Positions 16,998 to 25,563 of a stretch of 64,000 bases of DNA are shown here, in pieces. This DNA is from Ferruginibacter albus (GTDB lineage: Bacteria; Bacteroidota; Bacteroidia; Chitinophagales; Chitinophagaceae). Under the pieces are notes generated by a model that worked only from the letters and a program-made list of their open reading frames with translations, was not told where the DNA came from and ran no database searches. The position numbers were made by a program, and so were the translations under genes. How positions within the stretch are numbered: position 1 is the first letter of the stretch; each line of letters starts with the position of its first letter. The stretch covers positions 2,320,001-2,384,000 of the forward strand of contig NZ_CP083388.1 in NCBI RefSeq assembly GCF_020042285.1, written 5' to 3'.

Positions 16998-19514
16998 TTA
17001 TTCAAATAACTCCGGCTGTGCATTATCGTTAGCCTTCTTTTCCCACTGCATTTCTACGCTTTTCGAATAATCGGTCAACTTAGCGCCTAGCGCACGCCAG
17101 CCCATTATTTCTACTACTTTAGCTACCTTGATCTTAGCGCTGCGTATTTGTTGTCCTCTTCCGCTTTGTACTAACAATACCGGCTCTTCTTCCGTTGTAA
17201 CCGCTTCCAGGTAGTTCTCCTCTCCTTCTTTAATAAAGAAGAATTTATTGTGGAGTGTAGTTGTTTCTATTTTAAAACGCTTAACGCTGAACTGCACTTT
17301 TTCTTTGTCGTAATAAACTGCCGTAACTATTTTTTCCGGTTCAAATTTTTCTATCAGCAACACTTTATCTGCATCGAAGCGCTGTGTTAACTCCTGGTCG
17401 GTTATTTCATAATTGCCATCGCTGTAAACAACCAATATTCTTTCTTCTGCTTCAAACTTGCCTAAGAAGATCCCTTTTTCATCTGTATTCAATCTGCCGA
17501 ACTGGTCATCAAACCAAAGCTTTCTGCCACTTAAAGTAGATTTACCCGCTTCTTTCAGCTTAACTGATTTAATAGGATATTTTGTAACTGTATTGCCAAT
17601 GCTGCTTCTGCCTTTAATTTCCAATTCACTGAAATTGTATTCCAGTTCTTTTATTCTTGCACTGCAATTCGGACTTAAAACAATCTTTACGATCTCTGCT
17701 TCTCCGTTTGGATTTACGGAAAAATAATGCACTTTGCTTTTTGCATCTTCCTTCGTAAGCGGGTATTCCTTATCTCTTGTAATGCCTGTTACATTGAAAC
17801 GCTTCGCATAGCTGGTTCCTGACTTACCATCTACATAGATCATATTATAGGTAGTACGTTCATCATTTTTCTGAAACACTGCTACGTGGATAATATCTTT
17901 ACCAATAAAGGTTTTATCGGAAACCTTCACTACTTTCATGATACCGCCTTTTGTAAAGGCGATAATATCATCCAGGTCAGACACATCACCAATAAACTCA
18001 TCTTTCTTCAAACCTGTTCCAATAAAACCATCTGCCCTGTTCACATAAATTTTTATGTTAGCAATGGCTACTGCTTTGGCTTGTATCGTATCAAATAATT
18101 TTATTTCTGTTTTACGCTCACGACCTTTACCGTATTTCTTCAACAGGTTCTCATAATAAGCTACCGCATAATCAACCAGGTTTGCCAGGTCATGTTTTAC
18201 CTGCTTGATGTCATCTTCCAACGCTTTTATCTGGTCATTCAGTTCATCAATGTCTAACTTATAAATTCTGCGGACAGGCTTTTCTGTTAGCTTAATAATA
18301 TCTTCCCTGGTTATGTCTCTGCGTAATTGTTTTTTAAAAGGAACAAAAGCTTTGTCAATTGCTTCCAGCACTTTATCCCATGTCTCGTGCTTCTTCTCTA
18401 ACTCTTTGTATATTTTTTCTTCAAAGAATATTTTTTCCAAAGAAGTATAATGCCATTTTTCCTGCAATTCTGCCAGCTTAATTTCCAATTCTCTTCTCAG
18501 CAATTCTTTTGTGTTGTCGGCAGATATTTTCAGCAACTCCTGTACTCCTAAGAACTTTGGCTTATCTTCTACAATCACACAGGCATTAGGGGAAATGCTC
18601 ACTTCGCAATCTGTAAATGCATACAACGCATCAATGGTAATATCAGGAGAAATGCCTGCAGCCAATTCAATGATTATTTCAACATCGGCGGCAGTATGAT
18701 CGGTTACTTTTTTGATCTTTATTTTTCCCTGGTCGTTCGCCTTTACAATACTTTCCATCAACTGCGTAGTAGTAACGCCAAAGGGTACACTCTTTATAAT
18801 AAGCGTTTTTTTATCTACCTCTTCTATAATAGCACGCACACGTATCTTTCCGCCACGCTTACCTTCTGTGTAATTGCTGGCATCCATCGTACCGCCTGTT
18901 TGAAAATCAGGCAATATTTCGAAACGCTTGCCACGCAAGTATTTTATAGACGCATCAATTAACTCGCAAAAGTTGTGAGGGAGAATTTTTGTTGCCAAAC
19001 CAACTGCAATACCTTCTGCACCTTGCGCTAACAACAACGGAAATTTCATTGGCAATGTTACCGGCTCATTCTTTCTTCCATCATAGCTTAACTGCCATTC
19101 GGTTGTTTTTGCATTGAAAGCTACTTCCAATGCAAACTTGCTTAATCTTGCTTCTATATAACGGGCAGCGGCTGCATCATCACCTGTTCTTACATCGCCC
19201 CAGTTTCCTTGCGTTTCAATCAGCAGATCTTTTTGTCCCATGTTCACCAACGCATCTCCAATGCTTGCATCACCATGTGGATGATACTGCATGGATTGCC
19301 CGATGATATTGGCAACTTTATTAAAACGTCCATCATCCATTTCTTTCATGGAATGCAGAATGCGGCGCTGCACCGGCTTTAAGCCATCTTCAATAGCCGG
19401 AACCGCACGCTCCAATATTACATAGCTGGCATAATCTAAAAACCAGGTTTTGTATTGCCCGCCAATGCCGGAATCGGTGTGGATGTAATCTTCTTTATCT
19501 TTCTTTTGAGCCAT
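16998..19514 (-). CDS. parC: DNA topoisomerase IV subunit A
   Basis: The DNA-cleaving subunit of type IIA topoisomerase IV, 838 aa, needed for decatenation of daughter chromosomes. The winged-helix/tower core starts with FLDYASYVILERAVPAIEDG; the catalytic tyrosine is Y119 in AAARYIEARLS. A coiled-coil (about 330-470) and a C-terminal beta-pinwheel follow. No gyrase GyrA-box (QRRGGKG) is seen, supporting ParC over GyrA. In the quinolone pocket, HPHGDASIGD has Ala83 where E. coli ParC has Ser80, which I believe is common in this phylum. It is the last gene of a five-gene operon whose first gene is parE. Confidence 0.93.
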   Translation of the reverse strand: MAQKKDKEDYIHTDSGIGGQYKTWFLDYASYVILERAVPAIEDGLKPVQRRILHSMKEMDDGRFNKVANIIGQSMQYHPHGDASIGDALVNMGQKDLLIETQGNWGDVRTGDDAAAARYIEARLSKFALEVAFNAKTTEWQLSYDGRKNEPVTLPMKFPLLLAQGAEGIAVGLATKILPHNFCELIDASIKYLRGKRFEILPDFQTGGTMDASNYTEGKRGGKIRVRAIIEEVDKKTLIIKSVPFGVTTTQLMESIVKANDQGKIKIKKVTDHTAADVEIIIELAAGISPDITIDALYAFTDCEVSISPNACVIVEDKPKFLGVQELLKISADNTKELLRRELEIKLAELQEKWHYTSLEKIFFEEKIYKELEKKHETWDKVLEAIDKAFVPFKKQLRRDITREDIIKLTEKPVRRIYKLDIDELNDQIKALEDDIKQVKHDLANLVDYAVAYYENLLKKYGKGRERKTEIKLFDTIQAKAVAIANIKIYVNRADGFIGTGLKKDEFIGDVSDLDDIIAFTKGGIMKVVKVSDKTFIGKDIIHVAVFQKNDERTTYNMIYVDGKSGTSYAKRFNVTGITRDKEYPLTKEDAKSKVHYFSVNPNGEAEIVKIVLSPNCSARIKELEYNFSELEIKGRSSIGNTVTKYPIKSVKLKEAGKSTLSGRKLWFDDQFGRLNTDEKGIFLGKFEAEERILVVYSDGNYEITDQELTQRFDADKVLLIEKFEPEKIVTAVYYDKEKVQFSVKRFKIETTTLHNKFFFIKEGEENYLEAVTTEEEPVLLVQSGRGQQIRSAKIKVAKVVEIMGWRALGAKLTDYSKSVEMQWEKKANDNAQPELFE

Positions 19515-19569
19515 AATAATTCACTAATAAATTTTCAATACTCAATATTCAATGTGAGCATTTAATTAA

Positions 19570-20391
19570 TTATACTGCAACAGCCTGCTTACTCTTCACT
19601 TCAAACTCTTTCATATTCCCAAGTTTTCCCTGCACATCATAATCACCACTTTCAATTAACGATTTCAATCTCCATAATAAATACATATCGCCGGTTGTAT
19701 GTTTTGTTTTGCTGATATGCTGATTAATTATTTTGGATGCTTTTTGCCAATCGCCGGTAATTAATCTTTTTAATTCGGCGTCATAAAAATCATAGTCTTC
19801 ATTTATTAATTTCTTTCCACCTTCTAACAATCGAACTCCTTTGTCTGCATTGCAGATCTTTGTCCATTCATCAGGATCCACTTCAAATTCACTCAACGTA
19901 ATTTCTCTTGCTAATTTCTTAGCTTTTAAATATTCCTTAGCAGGAATTTCTGACAACCAGTTTGGATAAAAGATATTTCCTTTTTCATTAAAGAAAGGAA
20001 GGTTATTCAAATACAAAATAAAAACTCTGCCTTGAAATTCTTTTACATAATACAACAGCCAATAATAACCGCTTACATCATGTTTGTTTTGAGCAGCCCA
20101 AATCCAAACTACTTCGTTTTCATCTCTACGTAATCTGCCAACAACTTCTGCTACAGTTTTATAATCATCCACATCGCCATTATCAACACTTGTTTCACCG
20201 TCTGTTCCTGCCAACACTGTTTTCCACCAATCCCTGCGGGCTTGTATGCCTTCGCCAATGTATAAATTCTGCAAAGGTCCAACTGCATAATCATCTCTTA
20301 TTAAAAGAATATCACCGGCAAGTGTTTCATCCAACTCTATCGCTTTCTGCAACACATCCACATCCGGCTCGTTAAATACAATATGAATCAT
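19570..20391 (-). CDS. DUF1835-family protein
   Basis: A 273-aa cytosolic protein starting MIHIVFNEPDVDVLQKAIE and containing DDYAVGPLQNLYIGEG followed by RRDWW, the signature of DUF1835. The C-terminal half (about 150-260, LSEFEVDPDEWTKICNADKG) matches the domain that usually accompanies it. No catalytic function is established. Its start codon lies 3 bp after the methyltransferase stop, and parC follows 55 bp downstream, so the gene is embedded in the topoisomerase operon. Whether it has any role with topoisomerase IV is unknown. Confidence 0.75.
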   Translation of the reverse strand: MIHIVFNEPDVDVLQKAIELDETLAGDILLIRDDYAVGPLQNLYIGEGIQARRDWWKTVLAGTDGETSVDNGDVDDYKTVAEVVGRLRRDENEVVWIWAAQNKHDVSGYYWLLYYVKEFQGRVFILYLNNLPFFNEKGNIFYPNWLSEIPAKEYLKAKKLAREITLSEFEVDPDEWTKICNADKGVRLLEGGKKLINEDYDFYDAELKRLITGDWQKASKIINQHISKTKHTTGDMYLLWRLKSLIESGDYDVQGKLGNMKEFEVKSKQAVAV

Positions 20392-20394
20392 TTT

Positions 20395-21177
20395 CTATTT
20401 TTTCTGAATTAAATAATAAACACAGGTTGTAAAATAATTTCTTATGTAAGGAATAGCACTAATTATTCCCAATTGTTTTCTTGCTTTAACACCAAACTTA
20501 TACTTATAAATAGGGTTGATAAGATAATGTTGTTTCTCTGCCACATTATAGCCTGTCTCCTTCACGATCCTTTCAAATCGTTCAATGGAAATACCGGTTT
20601 CTTTTATTTCCATAAAAGCCGGTTCATCTTGCTTGTATGCTTTTAACAGTTTACTATAAAGCACACCGGGCAATAAGTGTGTGTACGGCACCTTACTTAA
20701 AAATTTACTTCCGAATAATTGTTGATGACCTCCAAACGGCATCTGCCAGGGAGGAAACCCAAAAAATATAACGCCTTTTGGATTTAAAAACTCTCCCATC
20801 CATGCAATCAACTTTTTTTGGTCGTGTATATGTTCAATAACATCTTTTAATACAATGATATCAAAGCCGCCTCCAAATTCCTGTTGCGCATTTACTTTAT
20901 AAATATCCTTCGAAAGAAAACTCACTCTACCTGCATTCATTTCATCTGCCATCCATTGCCGTGCATATACCAATCTTGATTCTTCCAACTCTACTCCTAC
21001 TCCGGTACAGCCTTTATCAATAAAAGCCTTCAGCACACCCGCTTCACCACAGCCAATTTCAAGTACCCGTTGGTTTTCTACTTTTATAAATTGTTCAATA
21101 AACGGAATAACATATTCACGGGTGTTCGTCACCTGCATTTCAAAATATCTTCTTTTATCTCCGTGAAATTCGTACAC
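20395..21177 (-). CDS. Class I SAM-dependent methyltransferase
   Basis: A 260-aa Rossmann-fold methyltransferase. Motif I is VLEIGCGEAGVLKAF (about 39-53); VELEESRLVYA is the acidic loop, and IIVLKDVIEHIHD corresponds to motif II-IV. The C-terminal half (about 150-260) is basic and hydrophobic. The start is probably GTG at 21177, because YEFHGDKRRYFEMQ upstream of the next ATG (21138) looks like part of the conserved fold. The substrate is unknown; neighbours in the operon give no clue. The stop is 3 bp before the DUF1835 start, so coupling is likely. Confidence 0.8.
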   Translation of the reverse strand: MYEFHGDKRRYFEMQVTNTREYVIPFIEQFIKVENQRVLEIGCGEAGVLKAFIDKGCTGVGVELEESRLVYARQWMADEMNAGRVSFLSKDIYKVNAQQEFGGGFDIIVLKDVIEHIHDQKKLIAWMGEFLNPKGVIFFGFPPWQMPFGGHQQLFGSKFLSKVPYTHLLPGVLYSKLLKAYKQDEPAFMEIKETGISIERFERIVKETGYNVAEKQHYLINPIYKYKFGVKARKQLGIISAIPYIRNYFTTCVYYLIQKK

Positions 21178-21201
21178 GCTGTAGTAATTAATAATTAAGA
21201 A

Positions 21202-21570
21202 TTAGCAATTAATAATTTTTTTCGCTTTTGAAGATTTCAATATTGCGGTAAGTATCTTCAAAATTTCTTCGCCATCTTTAATAAATGAATCAGCTAATTT
21301 AGTTTCTAACAAATCACTATCTCTTAATAGTCGTAACCAGTATTTAGTTTCTCTAGCTTCTCTATAAGCAATTTCTAATTTATGTATAAAGTCTCTTTTA
21401 GATGAACCTCCAATTGACTCTTCAATATTTGCTCCAATAGATGTTCCACTTCTCAATAACTGCAAGATCAATTCCCTTTCTATTTTATTTTTCTTCAAAT
21501 GCATATAAAGCTTAACAATGCGTAATGAAAATTGATATGATTTATCTACTACAACATTTTCAGTCTTCAT
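21202..21570 (-). CDS. Four-helix-bundle protein (23S rRNA IVS family)
   Basis: A 122-aa all-helical protein with the family pattern SYQFSLRIVKLYMHLKK, LRSGTSIGANIEES and KLEIAYREARETKYWLRLL. The family was named from intervening sequences in 23S rRNA genes but is common as stand-alone genes in Bacteroidota. Structures form a pentameric four-helix bundle; function is unknown. Here it is not in an rRNA gene but inside the parE-parC operon, 30 bp after parE. Short AT-rich stretches around it (AATTATTAATT-like) look like insertion scars, but I cannot prove recent insertion. Confidence 0.8.
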   Translation of the reverse strand: MKTENVVVDKSYQFSLRIVKLYMHLKKNKIERELILQLLRSGTSIGANIEESIGGSSKRDFIHKLEIAYREARETKYWLRLLRDSDLLETKLADSFIKDGEEILKILTAILKSSKAKKIINC

Positions 21571-21600
21571 AATTATTAATTTTTAATTATTCTTTATTAA

Positions 21601-23490
21601 TTAATCTGCTTCTACCAAATCAACTTCCACTTTCAAATTATCAATAATAAAATCCTGTCGTGATGGAGTATTCTTACCCATGTAATATTCTAATAACTGT
21701 TGAATATGCGTTTCAGGTAAAAGTAGTACCGGTTGTAATCGCATATCATTGCTGATAAAACGTGCAAACTCTTCAGGGCTGATCTCTCCTAAGCCTTTAA
21801 AGCGTGTTATCTCCGGTTTGCCGGTGAGTTTTCTAACAGCTGCTTGCTTTTCTGTTTCATCGTAACAATAAATCGTTTCCTGTTTATTACGAACACGGAA
21901 TAAAGGGGTTTCCAAAATATACACATGTCCGTTCTTTACTAAATCAGGAAAGAACTGTAAAAAGAAGGTCATCAATAACAAACGAATGTGCATTCCATCC
22001 ACATCCGCATCGGTAGCAAATACAATATTATTATAGCGCAATCCTTCATAACCTTCTTCAATGTTCAACGCATGTTGCAACAGGTTGAACTCTTCGTTCT
22101 CGTACACGATCTTTTTAGTAAGTCCGAAAGAGTTCAACGGCTTACCACGTAAGCTAAACACCGCCTGCGTATCCACGCTTCTTGCTTTGGTGATGCTTCC
22201 GCTGGCACTATCCCCTTCGGTAATAAAGATGGTGCTTTCTTTTGCTTTTTCTAAAATGATGTTTTTGTCTTTCCCCGTAGGTTCATCATTCAAATGATAC
22301 TTGCAATCACGCAGTTTTTTATTATGAAGATTTGCTTTCTTCGCTCTTTCGTTCGCCAGCTTTTTAATGCCTGCTAACTCTTTACGCTCCCGTTCGTTTT
22401 GTTCAATACGTTTCTTTAATGCATCGGCAGTAGTAGGATTGCGATGTAAAAAATTATCTAATTCTTTTAATAAAAATTCACCGACAAAATTCTTCATGCT
22501 TGGTCCGCCTTCATATACATTCAACGAACCCAATTTTGTTTTTGTCTGGCTTTCAAACACCGGCTCCTGCACACGCACACTAACGGCAGCGCATATGCTG
22601 CCTCTTATATCTGCTGCATCATAATCTTTCTTAAAAAAATCACGGATGGTTTTTACATACCCTTCTCTAAAAGCTGCTAAATGCGTACCTCCTTGTGTCG
22701 TAAACTGACCGTTTACAAAGCTGTAATATTCTTCGCCATACGCATTCTCATGCGTTAATGCCACTTCAATATCCTCGCCTTTTAAATGAATTATGGGGTA
22801 ACGGATCTCATCTTCGTTGGTTTTGCGTTGCAACAGATCGAGCAACCCGTTCTTGCTTACATAACGCTTACCGTTGAAGTTTATAACCAGTCCTGCATTT
22901 AGATAACAGTAATTCCAAAACTGGTTGTCTAAATATTCATGTACAAAATGAAAGTTCTTAAAGATCGTTTCGTCAGGGATGAACGTAACAAAAGTTCCGT
23001 TATCTTCTTTAGTAGCCGTTTCTTTATGTTCTTTTGTTAAGTTACCTCTTTCAAACTCAGCAGTTTTTTCTTTACCCTCGCGGTAAGCCGTAACCTTAAA
23101 AGAATGACTTAATGCATTTACCGCTTTTGTACCCACACCATTCAAACCAACGCTTTTCTGAAATGCTTTGCTATCGTACTTGGCACCGGTATTAATTTTA
23201 CTTACAACATCTACTACTTTGCCTAAAGGAATACCGCGACCATAATCACGAACAGTTATTACTTTGCCTTCGATGGTTACATCCACATGCTTGCCATACC
23301 CCATGGTATGTTCATCGATACAGTTATCGATCACTTCTTTCAATAACACGTAAATGCCATCATCGGGACTGCTGCCATCGCCGAGCTTACCGATATACAT
23401 ACCGGGGCGTAAACGGATATGCTCTTTCCAATCCAAACTCTTTATTGAGTCTTCCGTATAATCAAAAAGGTCTTTTTCTTTCTCTGCCAT
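21601..23490 (-). CDS. parE: DNA topoisomerase IV subunit B
   Basis: The ATPase subunit of topoisomerase IV, 629 aa. The GHKL ATPase elements are visible: [22 protein letters not shown] and [14 protein letters not shown]. The transducer follows, then the Toprim domain with [14 protein letters not shown] and [13 protein letters not shown]. Length and lack of a large insertion fit ParE rather than gyrase B. It is the first gene of the operon; on the minus strand TTTTTG followed after 21 bp by TAAATTCG (23552-23559) resembles a Bacteroidota promoter. parC is separated from it by three unrelated small genes. Confidence 0.92.
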   Translation of the reverse strand: MAEKEKDLFDYTEDSIKSLDWKEHIRLRPGMYIGKLGDGSSPDDGIYVLLKEVIDNCIDEHTMGYGKHVDVTIEGKVITVRDYGRGIPLGKVVDVVSKINTGAKYDSKAFQKSVGLNGVGTKAVNALSHSFKVTAYREGKEKTAEFERGNLTKEHKETATKEDNGTFVTFIPDETIFKNFHFVHEYLDNQFWNYCYLNAGLVINFNGKRYVSKNGLLDLLQRKTNEDEIRYPIIHLKGEDIEVALTHENAYGEEYYSFVNGQFTTQGGTHLAAFREGYVKTIRDFFKKDYDAADIRGSICAAVSVRVQEPVFESQTKTKLGSLNVYEGGPSMKNFVGEFLLKELDNFLHRNPTTADALKKRIEQNERERKELAGIKKLANERAKKANLHNKKLRDCKYHLNDEPTGKDKNIILEKAKESTIFITEGDSASGSITKARSVDTQAVFSLRGKPLNSFGLTKKIVYENEEFNLLQHALNIEEGYEGLRYNNIVFATDADVDGMHIRLLLMTFFLQFFPDLVKNGHVYILETPLFRVRNKQETIYCYDETEKQAAVRKLTGKPEITRFKGLGEISPEEFARFISNDMRLQPVLLLPETHIQQLLEYYMGKNTPSRQDFIIDNLKVEVDLVEAD

Positions 23491-23551
23491 AGCCCCTAGC
23501 CCCTAAAGGGGGAATATTGTTTTTGTTATTAATATATGTATCGTCAATCTG

Positions 23552-23585
23552 CGAATTTAGCAGAAACACTGCATTTGAAGCAAAA
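23552..23585 (-). promoter_or_regulatory. Candidate promoter of the parE-parC operon
   Basis: On the minus strand TTTTTG is followed after about 21 nt by TAAATTCG, seven of eight matches to TAnnTTTG. The leader to the parE ATG would be about 60 nt and contains the palindromic CCCCTAAAGGGG stretch found near other genes. Confidence 0.4.
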
Positions 23586-23674
23586 AGGAATTATCCACAA
23601 AAAACAAGAGAATGTTAGAAAATAACAGCATGCAGACTGCTATTGAATCTTGCAGCCTTTGTAAGCCATATACA

Positions 23675-24151
23675 TTAGCGATTAATTTCAACTAATAATA
23701 CCCAGGCATCCAACACCGCTTTTATAAAAGAAAGTATAATGGCAGCAACGATCCAGTAGATGCCGTTTCGGGTGCATATCATAAAAATACCTCCGATAAA
23801 ATAAGGAACTACAGCAAGCTGGTTAAAAACGCTATTGAAAATATACTGCCGAAGATGTGTACGGTCTTTTTTTCGAAAGATCTTTCTATCAATTTTTATA
23901 ACAAATAGCAAGGCGATCGTTGCCATCAATAAAATTTCTATTCCCAATAATGTTATGGGTTGAGGAACTAACGATAATAATGATAAAATCAATATCGTCA
24001 TTAATAAGGTAAGTGAAAGCATGGCTCTTTCAGGAAGTGCTTCCAGTTCTAATATCTTGGAAAGATTAATGGATACACCTACAAATATTAACCCGGTAAG
24101 TGCTGCGGCAGCACCAGCGGTGGCTACGTAAAAATCGCTCCATTCGTGCAT
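23675..24151 (-). CDS. Four-helix membrane protein, function unknown
   Basis: A 158-aa integral membrane protein with hydrophobic segments at about 9-30, 42-62, 65-84 and 115-150. The opening MHEWSDFYVATAGAAAALTG with GLIFVGVSINL recurs in an uncharacterised bacterial family. There is no motif for transport or catalysis. It is a single gene: the parE operon starts upstream of its 3' side, and 390 bp of repeat-bearing intergenic DNA lies upstream. On the minus strand TATCTTTA precedes the ATG by about 25 bp as a weak promoter candidate. Confidence 0.7.
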   Translation of the reverse strand: MHEWSDFYVATAGAAAALTGLIFVGVSINLSKILELEALPERAMLSLTLLMTILILSLLSLVPQPITLLGIEILLMATIALLFVIKIDRKIFRKKDRTHLRQYIFNSVFNQLAVVPYFIGGIFMICTRNGIYWIVAAIILSFIKAVLDAWVLLVEINR

Positions 24152-24246
24152 ATTATTTTATTGAGACGATTAAAGATACAAAGAGAAGGATATGTTATAG
24201 TTCACGTTATGTTACTTTTTTTGCTGAAAAAAAGTAACCAAAAAAG

Positions 24247-24281
24247 CCGCCGACAAACGATGACAGCCCGTTTGTCGGTGG
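24247..24281. repeat. 13-bp inverted repeat, CCGACAAACG core
   Basis: Left arm 24247-24259 and right arm 24269-24281 pair over 13 positions with one G-T wobble, leaving a 9-nt loop. It follows an oligo-T/oligo-A stretch (TTTTTTTGCTG, AAAAAAAG). No T tract follows directly, so it is a REP-like palindrome more than a simple terminator. Confidence 0.7.
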
Positions 24282-24362
24282 GTTCCCTGATCAAGCTTTA
24301 GTACTACTATAAACTGTCCAGTGGTAATTCTATTCTTAGATTTTAAGAGTAGAATTTAAAGA

Positions 24363-24388
24363 CCGTCTTCGACAAGCTCGGACTGACA
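24363..24388 (+). repeat. 26-bp dispersed repeat, copy 1
   Basis: Contains CTTCGACAAGCTCGGACTGA. It differs from copies 2 and 4 at one base (G instead of A after CTC). The core CTTCGACAAGCTCAG is a widespread intergenic repeat sequence in bacteria. Confidence 0.75.
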
Positions 24389-24543
24389 CTCTGATATTTT
24401 AAACGATAAAGAATCAAGTCACTATGAAATCGGGATTGAAAAAATGCGAAGCATATTTTTTCAAAGAAGCAAAAGCAGCGCCATTGCAGTTACGCAGCCC
24501 CGCCGGCTGTGGAGGCGAAAGTTTTAAGTCATATAATCAGAGA

Positions 24544-25101
24544 CTATATTATCCTCTTATATACTAACAATACCACGCCACTTTTAAAAGCTCTTGTCTC
24601 CGCTAATTCCAATTCAATTACTTTATTTACCCCGCTGAACAAAGGTGTGCCCTGCCCGATAATAACAGGATCAACCATAATTCCGTACTCATCGATCAGA
24701 TCTGCATTGGACAATTGAGTAATGATGCTACCGCTTCCTAAAATGGTTAAGTCTTTGGTAGCAGTTTGTTTTAAGTTTTTTATTTGGGGGATGATGTCAC
24801 CGCTTATGACAGAAGTATTATTCCAGCTTGCTTCTTTCAATGTATTGGAGAAAACGATCTTTTCTGCTTTGTTGATGGCTGCGGCTACTTCAGGAAATAA
24901 TTCCGCCGCAATGGGTTGCGACCAAAAGCCTACCATCATTTCATATGTTTTTCTGCCAAATAAAAGAATATGATCTTTTTTTAAGGATTGCTGAGAAAAT
25001 TGATTTTCTTCTTCACCGTGTACATGCCAGCTGGTATCTTCATTCAATCCTTTAAAGAACCCGTTAAGCGTAGTGAAGGTGAAGGAGCTTAGTTTGCGCA
25101 T
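24544..25101 (-). CDS. DHFR/RibD-like reductase-domain protein
   Basis: A 185-aa protein of the RibD C-terminal / dihydrofolate-reductase-like superfamily. The N-terminus MRKLSSFTFTTLNGFFKG, then LFGRKTYEMMVGFW, VFSNTLKEASWNNT and ILGSGSIITQLSNADLIDEY are the usual landmarks; DPVIIGQGTPLF closes the fold. These stand-alone proteins bind NADPH; substrates are mostly unknown. The frame extends upstream to 25161, but the ATG at 25101 matches the conserved start. Upstream lies the 21-bp repeat array, shared with the divergent NmrA-like gene. Confidence 0.85.
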   Translation of the reverse strand: MRKLSSFTFTTLNGFFKGLNEDTSWHVHGEEENQFSQQSLKKDHILLFGRKTYEMMVGFWSQPIAAELFPEVAAAINKAEKIVFSNTLKEASWNNTSVISGDIIPQIKNLKQTATKDLTILGSGSIITQLSNADLIDEYGIMVDPVIIGQGTPLFSGVNKVIELELAETRAFKSGVVLLVYKRII

Positions 25102-25167
25102 AAGAATATTATTATGAAGCAAAGTTAGGGTTATACAAAGAGTGTAAATGATGGTCAGCAATCAATT

Positions 25168-25482
25168 ATGCGTGCTACAAAATCATTTTGCACTGCTACA
25201 GCCAATTACTGTTCTGGTGCAACCATACCTTGCGGTAGTGCAAGCAGAACTTGTACTACCACATGCAAATCTTGCAGCAGTGCAACCGGTAGTTGCGGCA
25301 CATACGTTACTATTGGCGGCAATACAAACCAGTCTTGCACTACTGCAACAAGAGCTTGCAACAATACAAGCAGAAGTTGCGGCAATGCAAGCAAATGTTG
25401 CACTACTACAAGTATAGCTTGCGGCAGTACCACAGGCACTTGCGACAATACTTTTTGACTTTGCAAGCATACCTATCTCCCA
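25168..25482. repeat. 21-bp variant tandem repeat array, 15 units
   Basis: Fifteen consecutive 21-bp units fill the space between divergent genes. Most units start TGC and follow a scaffold TGCnnnAnTnCAAnnAnAnCT (plus strand, n variable), with one TGC changed to GGC at 25315 and weaker units at both ends. Because 21 is a multiple of three, several frames stay open on both strands. On plus, a 96-codon frame starts with ATG exactly at unit 1 and reads as Cys-x-x-Thr/Ser heptads; another frame gives Leu/Gln heptads resembling a coiled coil. No ribosome-binding site or promoter favours one frame, so I annotate a repeat, not a gene. Confidence 0.8.
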
Positions 25483-25563
25483 TTTTTGGCTACAACAAAA
25501 GCAGATTCGGCTACATTTATTTTGTATGGCTGATAGAATTTTGTAGTATCAAAAAATAACAAC

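Larger units (their letters stand above)
24152..24543. other. Intergenic region with hairpin and dispersed repeat
   Basis: This 392-bp gap holds no gene I can support. It contains the long hairpin at 24247-24281, one copy of the 26-bp dispersed repeat at 24363-24388, and a GC-richer tail at about 24470-24520 (CCCCGCCGGC) of the kind that recurs as intergenic filler in this phylum. Confidence 0.6.

Noticed and set aside
25148..25470. Four overlapping ORFs of 86-96 aa inside the 21-bp array
   Set aside because: The period is a multiple of three, so frames stay open by construction on both strands. No ribosome-binding site or homology favours one, so none is called as a gene, although the 96-codon plus frame starting at unit 1 is noted in the array entry.
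25168..25482. CRISPR or guide-array reading of the 21-bp repeats
   Set aside because: There are no separate conserved repeats with unique spacers: every unit is a variant of one 21-bp scaffold, there is no leader, and no cas or similar effector gene lies near.
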